Source: 39-52-133 sp035531075 (GTDB lineage Bacteria; Pseudomonadota; Gammaproteobacteria; Burkholderiales; Gallionellaceae). From it: a stretch of DNA of 64,000 nt. The DNA lies in NCBI GenBank assembly GCA_035531075.1, contig DATKTO010000020.1:37216-101215 (forward strand), read 5' to 3'. Numbering within the stretch: position 1 is the stretch's first letter; each line of letters starts with the position of its first letter. The notes under the pieces are model-generated. The model was given only the letters and a program-made list of their open reading frames with translations, made no database searches and was not told the DNA's origin. This document shows positions 53,477-62,170 of the stretch, piece by piece. The position numbers were made by a program, and so were the translations under genes.

Positions 53477-54838
53477 ATGAGCACCAACGAAAAAGTCACC
53501 AAGCTGCAAAAGGAACTGTCCGACAAAGGGGTCAAGTATTGCATCGGTGCCTACGTGGATATCCACGGTGTACCCAAGGCCAAGGTGGTGCCTATCGACC
53601 ATCTCGGCCACATGGCCAAGGGCTCGGAGCGTTACACCGGCTATGCGCTGGACGGCCTCGGCCAGGCACCCAACGACGACGAACTGACCTCGGTGCCCGA
53701 TCTCGACAGCGTGATCCAGCTGCCGTGGGAACCGAAGATCGCGTGGATGGCGGCAGACAACCACTTCCAGGGCAAGCCCTACCCGCTGAACACCCGCGTA
53801 GCGCTGAAGAACCAGCTGGCCAAGGCGGCCGAGCTGGGTTACGGCATGAACCTCGGCATCGAGTGCGAAATCTTTCTGCTGAAGCAGGATGCGGAGGGCA
53901 AGCTGTCGGTACCGGATGCCGAGGACAAGCTCACCAAGTCTTGCTACGACGTGCGCGGCTTCACCAACAGCTTCAGCTGGCTGGACAAGATGGCCAGCGC
54001 CATCAACGGCCTGGGCTGGGACCTGTACTCCTTCGACCATGAAGATGCCAATGGCCAGTTTGAATTCGACTTCAACTATGCCGACGCCGTGACCAGTTGC
54101 GACCGCCTGATTTTCTTCCGCTACATGGCCAAGCATTACGCCAAGGAACAAGGCCTGCTCGCCACCATGATGCCCAAGCCCTTTGTCGACAAGACCGGCA
54201 ATGCCGCGCACTTCAACATGTCGCTGTACGACCTGAAAAGCGGCAACAACCTGTTTGCCTGCGACCCCAAGGATGACCCGCGCGGCATTGGTCTGACCCC
54301 GCTGGGCTACATGTTCATCGGCGGCATCCTCAAGCATGGCCGAGCGCTGTGTGCGGTATTCGCGCCGACGGTCAACAGCTACAAGCGTCTGGTGCGCAGG
54401 GGCGCGATGAGCTACTTCACCTGGGCGCCGGTGTTCAACTCATATGGCTCCAACAACCGTACCAACTCGGTACGCGTTCCTGCCGGCGGTGGCCGCTGCG
54501 AATCGCGCAATGCCGATGGCGCGGTGAATCCGTATCTGGCAGCCGCACTGGTGCTTGCTGCAGGGCTGGAAGGCATACGTGAAGGCCTCGACCCCGGCAA
54601 CCCCAACGAAGACAACCTGTACGACATTTCCGAAGCCGAGCGTGCCAAACGCGGCATCGAGTTCCTGCCACAAACCCTGCAGGAAGCCGTGGCCGCCTTT
54701 GCCGCAGACCCGCTGGTGGAGCAGGCGCTGGGCAAGGAACTGAAGAATGAGTTTATCCGCTACAAGACCGCAGAGTGGGAGGAATACCACCTCAGCGTGA
54801 GCAAATGGGAAGTGGAACGTTACAGCTATATGTTCTGA
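53477..54838 (+). CDS. glnT: Type III (GlnT-like) glutamine synthetase
   Basis: The 453-residue protein of the glutamine synthetase fold has a short N-terminal beta-grasp (IGAYVDIHGVPKAKVVP) and a catalytic barrel with NLGIECEIFLL, YSFDHEDANGQFEFDFNYAD and NRTNSVRVPAGGGRCESRN. The length and the last motif fit the GlnT/type III group of proteobacteria rather than GlnA. Members make glutamine or gamma-glutamyl amides such as gamma-glutamylmethylamide, so it may capture the ammonium or amine released by the upstream hydrolase. AAAGGA precedes the ATG. Confidence 0.9.
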   Translation: MSTNEKVTKLQKELSDKGVKYCIGAYVDIHGVPKAKVVPIDHLGHMAKGSERYTGYALDGLGQAPNDDELTSVPDLDSVIQLPWEPKIAWMAADNHFQGKPYPLNTRVALKNQLAKAAELGYGMNLGIECEIFLLKQDAEGKLSVPDAEDKLTKSCYDVRGFTNSFSWLDKMASAINGLGWDLYSFDHEDANGQFEFDFNYADAVTSCDRLIFFRYMAKHYAKEQGLLATMMPKPFVDKTGNAAHFNMSLYDLKSGNNLFACDPKDDPRGIGLTPLGYMFIGGILKHGRALCAVFAPTVNSYKRLVRRGAMSYFTWAPVFNSYGSNNRTNSVRVPAGGGRCESRNADGAVNPYLAAALVLAAGLEGIREGLDPGNPNEDNLYDISEAERAKRGIEFLPQTLQEAVAAFAADPLVEQALGKELKNEFIRYKTAEWEEYHLSVSKWEVERYSYMF

Positions 54839-54848
54839 AATAGCGGCC

Positions 54849-55307
54849 ATGAAAGCCAACAGCAAAGTGTCTATTCCGGTCAGCCGCGTCAGCATCTCGC
54901 TGCCGCCGCCGTTGCTGACCGAGCTCGACCGCATGGTGGCAAGCCGCGGCTATGACAGTCGTTCGCAGGCGATCGGCGAGATGGTGAATTACCAGCTCTC
55001 CGAACACAAGCGCACACTGGGAAATGAAGTGATGGTGGGCACCATCACCCTGCTCTACGACCGCCTGACCCGTGACTTGCAGAAAAACTTGGCCGACCTG
55101 CAATACCAGAATATCGATGAGGTCATCAGCTCACTGCACGTGCACCTCACCGAAGACCAGTTGCTGGAAGTGATACTGGTGCAGGGGCCGGCAGCCAAAC
55201 TGCAGGAGGTAGCCAATGAGATGATCACCCTGCGCGGCATTATCACCGGGCGCTTGCAGCTGCTGGCTGCAGCCATTCCGCCGGTGCATCCCTTAACTGC
55301 AGCATAA
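54849..55307 (+). CDS. NikR-like ribbon-helix-helix regulator with altered metal site
   Basis: The 152-residue regulator has an N-terminal RHH domain (about 12-50; SRVSISLPPPLLTELDRMVA, GYDSRSQAIGEMV) and a C-terminal ACT-like NikR domain. In E. coli NikR nickel is held by H76, H87, H89 and C95. Here the LHVH pair is kept (H97, H99), but the other two positions are Y86 and L105, so normal square-planar nickel binding is unlikely. It is the last gene of the ABC/hydrolase/GlnT operon, ten bases after glnT, and probably controls it. Confidence 0.85.
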   Translation: MKANSKVSIPVSRVSISLPPPLLTELDRMVASRGYDSRSQAIGEMVNYQLSEHKRTLGNEVMVGTITLLYDRLTRDLQKNLADLQYQNIDEVISSLHVHLTEDQLLEVILVQGPAAKLQEVANEMITLRGIITGRLQLLAAAIPPVHPLTAA

Positions 55308-55425
55308 ATTCAAGCCACCGCAATACACCCAGGCCATGCGTTTACAGAGCATGTGCAGGCTTATCTGATATCAATTTTAAGCTATTGATTATATTCAATA
55401 TTTAAGCGCGCACCAAAGGATGTTT

Positions 55426-56223
55426 TTACCCTGCTATCTTTTCATCATGCATGTGCAGGAGCAGCTCCTGTTTAATCTCAAGCAGCCGGGCTTTCATCGT
55501 CGCCTCATTTTTGCTGCCTATCCGCATCAGTATGCGCTGACCAATGGAAAGCGCTTCAAGCTCAGGGTCGGCAAATTGATAAAACACTTTTGGCCTGAGC
55601 AGTTTGACAGGCTCCGTGAGGTCTGGCGCCTCAAGCAGATCATCGATCACCTCTATCAAGCGATCATTGAAATAACTATTCGGGTAGCCCAGCTCTACGT
55701 ATGCCTGTTGAAACAGCGGATAGAGGCGAACATACAGCCCGACTAATTTCTTGACATCGATGGCCTCGGCGATTTTCACATAAGGTGTGTAACGCGCCGC
55801 GTTCTTTGGGCTGATGCTTAACTCGCCGTCCTTCCCGGCAGTCATAAACTTGCCCGATGCCTGCTCGACCGGCAACAGCTTCATCGGCAATTTCATGCTC
55901 GGCAGGTTGTCTATCGTGGCCACAATATTGCGAATAATCCGCTCGGTATGAAACAACTTCATCAACGACTCATTGCCAATCAAACCGGCCAGGGCATCGA
56001 GCACAAAACTGTCGCTTTCGGCCAATTGCGGCAGCGGTGCTGCTGCAGGAGGGGTTTCAAGTATTTGACGCACTTCCGGCTTGGGTGCTGCAGCTATCGG
56101 CGGTGGGGGTGGCGGTGCTTGAACCGCCACCTCCGGCTCAATCTGCTGCAAGTAAATATATGCGGCAAGGCCACCGCCCAAGATGACAAGTGCCAAGGTT
56201 GCCTTCAATTGATTCTTGTTCAT
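55426..56223 (-). CDS. DUF3014-family membrane-anchored protein
   Basis: The 265-residue protein has one N-terminal membrane helix (TLALVILGGGLAAYIYL) and a proline-rich linker (about 35-65, including a run of eight prolines). A helical periplasmic domain follows, with SFVLDALAGLIGNESLMKLF and RIIRNIVATIDNLPS, features I associate with DUF3014. The function is unknown. It converges with the NikR-like gene. Its upstream side begins the repeat-rich left flank of the accessory island. Confidence 0.8.
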   Translation of the reverse strand: MNKNQLKATLALVILGGGLAAYIYLQQIEPEVAVQAPPPPPPIAAAPKPEVRQILETPPAAAPLPQLAESDSFVLDALAGLIGNESLMKLFHTERIIRNIVATIDNLPSMKLPMKLLPVEQASGKFMTAGKDGELSISPKNAARYTPYVKIAEAIDVKKLVGLYVRLYPLFQQAYVELGYPNSYFNDRLIEVIDDLLEAPDLTEPVKLLRPKVFYQFADPELEALSIGQRILMRIGSKNEATMKARLLEIKQELLLHMHDEKIAG

Positions 56224-56254
56224 GAGCTAGCCCCAATTATTTTGCCGGTTAATA

Positions 56255-56413
56255 TTATGCATCGAATATTATTTTGGGATTACATGCATTTAAACAAGCC
56301 CATCTGGATTTCAGGTCTGTAAATTCAGTTCGGCCAAATATTTTTCCCAAGTACAGATCAGCGGGAGATTAGGCTATACGAAGCAGTGATTGGCGTTAGG
56401 CAAGGGCAGGCAG
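56255..56413 (+). repeat. Diverged direct repeat, unit 1
   Basis: This 159-base unit runs from TTATGCATCGAATATTATTT to GGCGTTAGGCAAGGGCAGGC. Unit 2 (56532-56690) has the same length, the same ends and clear similarity throughout, with scattered substitutions. It is not coding in any frame that I can support. Confidence 0.8.
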
Positions 56414-56462
56414 TAGTTAATAACTAGATAGAGGCTCGACGTTCGTGGATGCAGCTGAGCAG

Positions 56463-56525
56463 TCACGGGGTCTTACATATTACATTAGCAAATTTGAATG
56501 TAGCTTGTAAGGCTTGACCCCGTGA
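56463..56525. repeat. Palindromic element with nested stems
   Basis: TCACGGGGTC (56463-56472) pairs perfectly with GACCCCGTGA (56516-56525). Inside, TTACA/TGTAA and TACATT/AATGTA extend the cruciform. It lies between the two direct repeats and looks like a small mobile palindromic element. Confidence 0.7.
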
Positions 56526-56531
56526 TTCGTT

Positions 56532-56690
56532 TTATGCATCTAATATTATTTTGGGATTAAATACAATAAAACAAGCCCATAAGAATTTTAGTTCTAGAAA
56601 CTCAGTCGGCCAAGTATTTTCCCGACGTACAGCTCAGCGGATGATTAGCCTCTACGAAGCAATGTTTGGCGTTAGGCGGGGGCAGGCAGG
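56532..56690 (+). repeat. Diverged direct repeat, unit 2
   Basis: This is the second 159-base unit, ending GGCGTTAGGCGGGGGCAGGC. The GTTAGGC ends resemble the core of attC recombination sites, and two further GTTAGG sequences follow at about 56896 and 56981. The rest of 56691-56990 contains no convincing gene. Confidence 0.8.
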
Positions 56691-56990
56691 ATATCGCCGA
56701 TGTAACAACAGCTGGGAATGAGCGCTTATCGGCCTGAGCAGGCATTTGCCACTATACTTTGGAAGTCCGCTTCGGTTCAACTCACGACCTTCACGTGCAT
56801 CAGAAATCAGGCGGGAGCGATATAGCTGCTTATCAATGCCACTCATGCGCTGAAATCTGTTAGGATTCCTCGCAAAACAGCTAATCATTAATAGAGGCGT
56901 TAGGATGTCTTTGTTTATTTAAAGCTTAAAGCGTCTGCTCGCGTGCCAACTAAGTTGGTCGCGTATATAATTCACTAAAAGTTAGGCTAT

Positions 56991-58715
56991 ATGGTTAGGA
57001 ATACTACTGCAACGTCTACTGCTGGTTTTGATGTAATGCCGACTACAGCACAAAGCGATCCCTCTAGCCCGCCTCTTACCCAAAGGGAGTTGGGTGCATA
57101 TTACACTCCAAGTGTCCTTGCTTCACTTCTTGCCAAGTGGGCAATTCGCTCACGTAATGAGCATGTATTAGAGCCTGGATTTGGCGGTTGTGGCTTTCTT
57201 CAGGCGGCGGTAGACAGGCTATCTGAACTGGGTAGCTCATCCCCCAAGAATCAACTTTATGGTTGTGATATCGACCCACAAGCATTCGCATATCTTTCCG
57301 AAAAGCTGGGTATTTTGAGTATTGAGCGCCGTTACATACTTTCTGATTTTATTGCGGTATCCCCACAAAGCTTTTCTGCGCAAGCATTTGATGTAGTCAT
57401 AGGAAATCCACCTTACGTCTCCCTACACAACATGTCTGCGAACCAGAAGGCTTCAGTTCAGGCATGGAAAGAAAAAACAGGAATTAAAATTAACGGCAGA
57501 GCCAGCTTATGGGCTTATTTCGTATTGCATGCCATGTCTTTCCTTAAACCCGACGGCAGGATGGCATGGGTGCTCCCTGGGAGTTTTTTGGAAGCGGATT
57601 ATGCGACAAGCTTGCGTGAGGATATTGCCGCTCGCTTTGATGAGGTTATCGCTATTCAGCTAACTGAAAGAATGTTTCTTTCGGACGGCGTGGAAGAGCG
57701 GACAGTGATTCTGCTGTGTTCTGGCTTTGGTGGGTCATCTAAGGGCATTCAAAATAGCCACTGTACATCGGCGGATCAACTAGATAGTGTGATAGCTACC
57801 AAAAGCCAAGTTAATCCATCGCTGGATAAGCCAATCTCTCTGAAGCAATTACATACCGCTCTGGATGAAACAAGTATCTACGACACATTGTCCGCCAGTA
57901 CAGACGTAGTGAGCCTGGGCGATCTGTGCAAGGTATTGATAGGCACTGTGACTGGCGCAAATCGATTCTTCATCATGTCTCCAAGTCGCGCCAAACTTCA
58001 CAATCTTGGTGAACGTAACCTCAAGCCCATTCTTTCCAAATTCGCGCATATCCAAGGCACACAGATCAACGAAGTGGATATTGAGGACTGGCACTCTCAG
58101 GATAAGCCCTATTTACTATTTCATCTGCCTGACAAGCGGATGTCAGATGCTGCATCGAACTATGCGGCAATGTACCCAGATAGTGAACGCTTGAAAAATA
58201 GCACCTTTCGCCGACGGAAAGATTGGTTGAGAGCTGATGATGGGCGTATCCCACATGCTTTTTTTTCTTACATGATGCACGACGGGCCGAGAATGGTGCT
58301 CAACAATGCCGCAATCAATGCTACGAATTCTATTCACCGTGTATTTTTTCACCCAACTATCACATCGCAAACCATAAAACTCGTTGTTATTTCACTGTGC
58401 TCTACTTTTAGTCAGCTATCCGCTGAGCATGTAGGCCGGAGTTATGGCTCTGGAGTGCTGAAAATTGAGCCATCTGAGGCAAACAGAATAAGGCTCATCC
58501 TCCCAAAGGATAAAACAGTTGAGAAGACTAATGCTGCCTTTTCACAAATTGACGAATGTTTCCGTAAAGGTGATTCTGAAGAGGCGCAGCAAGTTGCTAA
58601 CATGTTTATTTTTGGGAATAGAAAAAAGTCTGTCCGTGAGCAATTAGTTTTCGCATTGGCTAAAGAATTAGACATCGTAAGGAACCGGAGAAGGCGCTTA
58701 CGCGATGAAATCTGA
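56991..58715 (+). CDS. N6-adenine DNA methyltransferase with target-recognition domain (M.TaqI/Eco57I-like)
   Basis: The 574-residue protein has motif X GAYYTP (35-40), the SAM-binding motif I VLEPGFGGCGFL (59-70), YGCDIDP (motif II) and the catalytic motif IV NPPY (139-142, in FDVVIGNPPYVSL). The second half begins LGDLCKVLIGTVTGANRFF, the start of the target-recognition domain of TaqI-like enzymes. I see no nuclease motif in it. It overlaps the next gene by 11 bases, so they are coupled. The ATG at 56991 has no good Shine-Dalgarno. Codon use is more AT-rich than in the nif or tkt regions, consistent with transfer. Confidence 0.9.
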   Translation: MVRNTTATSTAGFDVMPTTAQSDPSSPPLTQRELGAYYTPSVLASLLAKWAIRSRNEHVLEPGFGGCGFLQAAVDRLSELGSSSPKNQLYGCDIDPQAFAYLSEKLGILSIERRYILSDFIAVSPQSFSAQAFDVVIGNPPYVSLHNMSANQKASVQAWKEKTGIKINGRASLWAYFVLHAMSFLKPDGRMAWVLPGSFLEADYATSLREDIAARFDEVIAIQLTERMFLSDGVEERTVILLCSGFGGSSKGIQNSHCTSADQLDSVIATKSQVNPSLDKPISLKQLHTALDETSIYDTLSASTDVVSLGDLCKVLIGTVTGANRFFIMSPSRAKLHNLGERNLKPILSKFAHIQGTQINEVDIEDWHSQDKPYLLFHLPDKRMSDAASNYAAMYPDSERLKNSTFRRRKDWLRADDGRIPHAFFSYMMHDGPRMVLNNAAINATNSIHRVFFHPTITSQTIKLVVISLCSTFSQLSAEHVGRSYGSGVLKIEPSEANRIRLILPKDKTVEKTNAAFSQIDECFRKGDSEEAQQVANMFIFGNRKKSVREQLVFALAKELDIVRNRRRRLRDEI

Positions 58716-60999
58716 TCTTCTTAACACGCTTAAAAAGCAGCTTTCAATAGAGCTTGAGCAGGAGCATGTCGATTTTCAGGCTATTGCGGAGCTCAACAAG
58801 AAAATACTTGAATGTGATAAAAGCTCAGTACGATTTTCAATCGATGCGCGGCATATTCATCGCCTGGGCTTTGAACTCGTTGGTCGCCAAGAAACAGCTC
58901 TCAGTGAACTAATTAAGAACTCCTACGATGCGGATGCTACAGAAGTAAGAATTGATTTCGTTGCGTTTGATAAGCCTGGCGGGTTTCTCACCATTGCTGA
59001 CGACGGCTCGGGAATGACGGAGGAAACAATACGTAGCGCATGGATGCGACTTTCGACTAATGACAAAGAACTATCCCCAATTTCCGATAGGTTCAAACGT
59101 TCACGAGCCGGGCGCAAAGGTATAGGGCGGTTTGCAGTTGAGCGTCTTGGGAAAGAGTTGATTCTTGAGTCAGGTGTGCTCGGTGAGTTACAAGGTGTGC
59201 GCGTGCAATTCAATTGGGACGACGTATTTAAGCCTGATGTAGACATAGGCATGCTTTCGTTTTCAATTGAACGCTTTGATAAGGCACCAGAAGCGCATGG
59301 CACGAAATTAACCATTGTTACGATGCGTGATCGTTGGACGGAAGCCCAATTGAAGCGCGTGTGGAAGTCCGTCATTCTGCTTCAGCCGCCATACAAGGTT
59401 CGGCGAACTTATCGGGGTAAAGCGCTAACCAAAACAGAAGGCAAGGAACTTGACCCCGGCTTCTCGGTAGTAATCAACGGAAAGTCTTCCTCAGAAATTC
59501 AGGCAGAATTTTCGCTGGATAAAACATTTCTTGATCAAAGGCTGGCTCGGATTAGTGGCTATATAGACAAAGATGACCGCGCGCATATTTTGCTTGAATC
59601 TAAAAAACTTGGCTTTTCAGATAAAATTACGCTCGACCGCAAATTTGAACTCGTTGGAGAAACTAGCTTTGAGGCGGATTATTTTATTTATCTTCCAGAG
59701 TTTATTGAGGGCTTCTCCACAAGAACTGCCACAGACGTTGGCTCAGAGTACGGTGGTATTCGTGTTTACCGCGATGGATTTCGCGTGCTTCCCTATGGTG
59801 AGCCACGCGATGATTGGCTTAAGTTGGCATATGACACTGGTCGAAGAAACATAATCGTCCCAGCACACAACGTCAATTTTTTTGGCCAACTTGAACTTTC
59901 AAGTGATGTGAACGTACTCCTCGAAGAAACTAGCAGCAGAGAGGGCTTGATTGAAAACGAAGCTTTTGTTCAGCTTGCTGATTTTGTTAGGAGCGGTCTT
60001 GAATGGGCGGCACTACGTGTAGCTGCTGCTCGCGAAAGAAAACAGACAGCAGGTCAAAAAGACTTTACTTCTAAGCGCGGCAAGCCATCCGAACGTGTAA
60101 AGAAGATATTTGAAGACGTGTCGGCCACATCAAGTCAAAGTGGGCCTTCAGGTGCAAGCGCTGTTCCAGCTGATGTATTGAAAGAAGCTCAAGAGGAAGT
60201 ACAGAAGATTGTTGAAAATTTTGAGCAGGAACAGGAACAACGCGAAAAAGCGCATCTACGTTATGAGGAGTTGCTTCGAATCCTAGCTTCATTGGGTACA
60301 TCGATAGCCGTATTCAGTCATGAAATACGCGGGGCGCTGAATGGTTTCAGCGGCAGTATCCTGAATTTGAAAGGATTGCTAGCTGACCTCGGTGCAAAGG
60401 ATAAAGCCAAGAAGCCCATTGATGACGTTGAGGCAAGCCTTAGTCAGCTTAATGATTTGGCCTCCTATGTGATGAGCTTGATAGCGCATACAGCCAAGCG
60501 GGAAAAGAATGAGATCGCCGTTCACAGCGTGATTACCGAATTCGTATCCCAATTCAAACACTATCTTGATACTAGGCAAGTTGAGTTTGAAGTGGCTATC
60601 AATCCGCCCTACTTGCGTACAACTCCCATGCATCGGAGTGAAATTGATTCTGTGCTATTCAATTTTCTGACAAACTCAATCAAAGCAATGGATCGCGCCA
60701 ACACCGGGAATAGAAAAATTAAAATCAGCGCTGATCGTGAAGGTGAGTATGTTCGCATCGGGTTTCAGGATACCGGATCAGGCGTTGACCCAGCGATTGC
60801 GGATAAAATATTTGATGCATTTTTTACAACACATCAGTATGGCGATGATGAATTAGTTGGACCTGGCTCCGGGTTGGGATTGAAGATCGTTTCCGATATC
60901 GCAAGCGCCAATAGTGGCCTTGTTCGTCTTGGAGATGCCGAGCAGGGTTTTAATTGCCGATTTGAATTCCTAGTCCCCGCAGCAATAGCACAACAATAA
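58705..60999 (+). CDS. MORC-like GHKL ATPase fused to a histidine kinase
   Basis: The 764-residue soluble protein has two complete GHKL ATP-binding modules. The N-terminal module has ELIKNSYDADA (N box, 68-78), IADDGSGMTEE (97-107) and RKGIGRFAVERLG (137-149). An S5-like region to about 430 follows, as in MORC/MutL/Hsp90 ATPases. A long charged coiled coil (about 490-525) leads to a kinase: phosphoacceptor H539 in FSHEIRGALNGF, N box FNFLTNSIKAM, G1 DTGSGVDPA and G2 GPGSGLGLKIV. It is thus a foldase-type ATPase joined to a sensor kinase with no membrane part. It overlaps the methyltransferase gene and is ten bases from the receiver gene. Confidence 0.88.
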   Translation: MKSDLLNTLKKQLSIELEQEHVDFQAIAELNKKILECDKSSVRFSIDARHIHRLGFELVGRQETALSELIKNSYDADATEVRIDFVAFDKPGGFLTIADDGSGMTEETIRSAWMRLSTNDKELSPISDRFKRSRAGRKGIGRFAVERLGKELILESGVLGELQGVRVQFNWDDVFKPDVDIGMLSFSIERFDKAPEAHGTKLTIVTMRDRWTEAQLKRVWKSVILLQPPYKVRRTYRGKALTKTEGKELDPGFSVVINGKSSSEIQAEFSLDKTFLDQRLARISGYIDKDDRAHILLESKKLGFSDKITLDRKFELVGETSFEADYFIYLPEFIEGFSTRTATDVGSEYGGIRVYRDGFRVLPYGEPRDDWLKLAYDTGRRNIIVPAHNVNFFGQLELSSDVNVLLEETSSREGLIENEAFVQLADFVRSGLEWAALRVAAARERKQTAGQKDFTSKRGKPSERVKKIFEDVSATSSQSGPSGASAVPADVLKEAQEEVQKIVENFEQEQEQREKAHLRYEELLRILASLGTSIAVFSHEIRGALNGFSGSILNLKGLLADLGAKDKAKKPIDDVEASLSQLNDLASYVMSLIAHTAKREKNEIAVHSVITEFVSQFKHYLDTRQVEFEVAINPPYLRTTPMHRSEIDSVLFNFLTNSIKAMDRANTGNRKIKISADREGEYVRIGFQDTGSGVDPAIADKIFDAFFTTHQYGDDELVGPGSGLGLKIVSDIASANSGLVRLGDAEQGFNCRFEFLVPAAIAQQ

Positions 61000-61009
61000 G
61001 GAGACGATC

Positions 61010-62170
61010 TTGTTTAAAGGTATTTTTGTCGATGACAAGGAAGAAGAAAAGAAATATGCCGAGTTGCTTACCAAGATTTCAAGTGGCAAGTTGAATATCG
61101 AATTCCGCCTACCTGAGCATGAAGTAACCGAACTTGCAGATCATTTGATAGGCCAGCATTTTGACTTTGCGGCAATCGATTTCCGCCTTGATGAAGTACC
61201 AATCAAGGGCGCTGAAGGGAATAAGCAAAAAAATAAATACCGTGCAAGCGCTTTAGCTCAACAGATTCGTGACCGTGCTATTGACAAACCAAGCAGTGAT
61301 TTGCCGCTAATTCTGCTGTCGCAGGAAGACTATATCAAACGAATTTTTCACGCAGACTCGACGGCGGAAGACCTTTTTGATCTTGTAATTTCGAAAGAAG
61401 AGCTCGTCACTGAGGAACCCCTGAGGCTGGCTGCCGCTCGCATTACAAGTCTAGCCGCAGCCTATAAGACCATACAGTCCGTTTTTGCAAAAAACAATAA
61501 TAAACCCGTAGCACTAAGTGTCCTTCTTGGCCTGGATTCGAATGAAGCTGAAATGGTGCTAAATCATCAAGCCATACGTGCAATTGCCAAAATTCAATAC
61601 CCACATCAAATCATCTCAAAGGTAATGGCGCTGTTGATTCAGCGCCCTGGAATTTTATTGTCTGATGAGCATTTATTGGCAAGGCTGGGTGTATCCCCAG
61701 ATTCTCCAAATATTTCCCAGCTTAAAGCCAAGCTGATTGATTTGAAGTTGGGCTACAGCGGACTGTTATGTGATGGATGGCCTCGGTGGTGGTGGCATCG
61801 CTTAGACGCATGGGGAAAAGGAATTCTAGGTGCGCCATTAGGGTCATCGGCAGGTTCTGAAAGGGTGTTGAAGCTATCAAGTGCACTAAAGATCGAGCTA
61901 AAGCCTGCTGCATCTAAGTGGAGTAAGTCTTCAGATGAATATTTCTGGGTTGCATGTTCAAGTTGTGATCACCCCACCGAGCTGAAACATTCTGTTTTGG
62001 GCTACGACGCCAACTATCAACCTTTTTTGGAGCCATCAAGAATTTGCTGGTACTGTATTCAAACCGGTGCCTATGACAGCCGTGATTTGATTATCGACGA
62101 TTCCGATGAAAATCTGGCTGAACAAATCAAGAACGGAAAAATTCAACCGCAAGCCCAGATGTCATCATGA
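61010..62170 (+). CDS. Response regulator with C-terminal zinc-ribbon region
   Basis: The 386-residue protein starts with TTG (61010) behind a strong AAGGAG. The N-terminal receiver keeps every key residue: D8/D9 (IFVDDKEE), phosphoacceptor D57 (AAIDFRLD), S104 (LILLSQED) and K129 (VISKEE). It has a long insert (about 62-80). The remaining 230 residues match no DNA-binding output domain I know. They contain CSSC and, about 40 residues later, CWYC (ACSSCDHPTEL, RICWYCIQTG), a likely zinc ribbon. It is presumably the partner of the upstream kinase. Its end overlaps the next gene by four bases (ATGA). Confidence 0.85.
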   Translation: MFKGIFVDDKEEEKKYAELLTKISSGKLNIEFRLPEHEVTELADHLIGQHFDFAAIDFRLDEVPIKGAEGNKQKNKYRASALAQQIRDRAIDKPSSDLPLILLSQEDYIKRIFHADSTAEDLFDLVISKEELVTEEPLRLAAARITSLAAAYKTIQSVFAKNNNKPVALSVLLGLDSNEAEMVLNHQAIRAIAKIQYPHQIISKVMALLIQRPGILLSDEHLLARLGVSPDSPNISQLKAKLIDLKLGYSGLLCDGWPRWWWHRLDAWGKGILGAPLGSSAGSERVLKLSSALKIELKPAASKWSKSSDEYFWVACSSCDHPTELKHSVLGYDANYQPFLEPSRICWYCIQTGAYDSRDLIIDDSDENLAEQIKNGKIQPQAQMSS

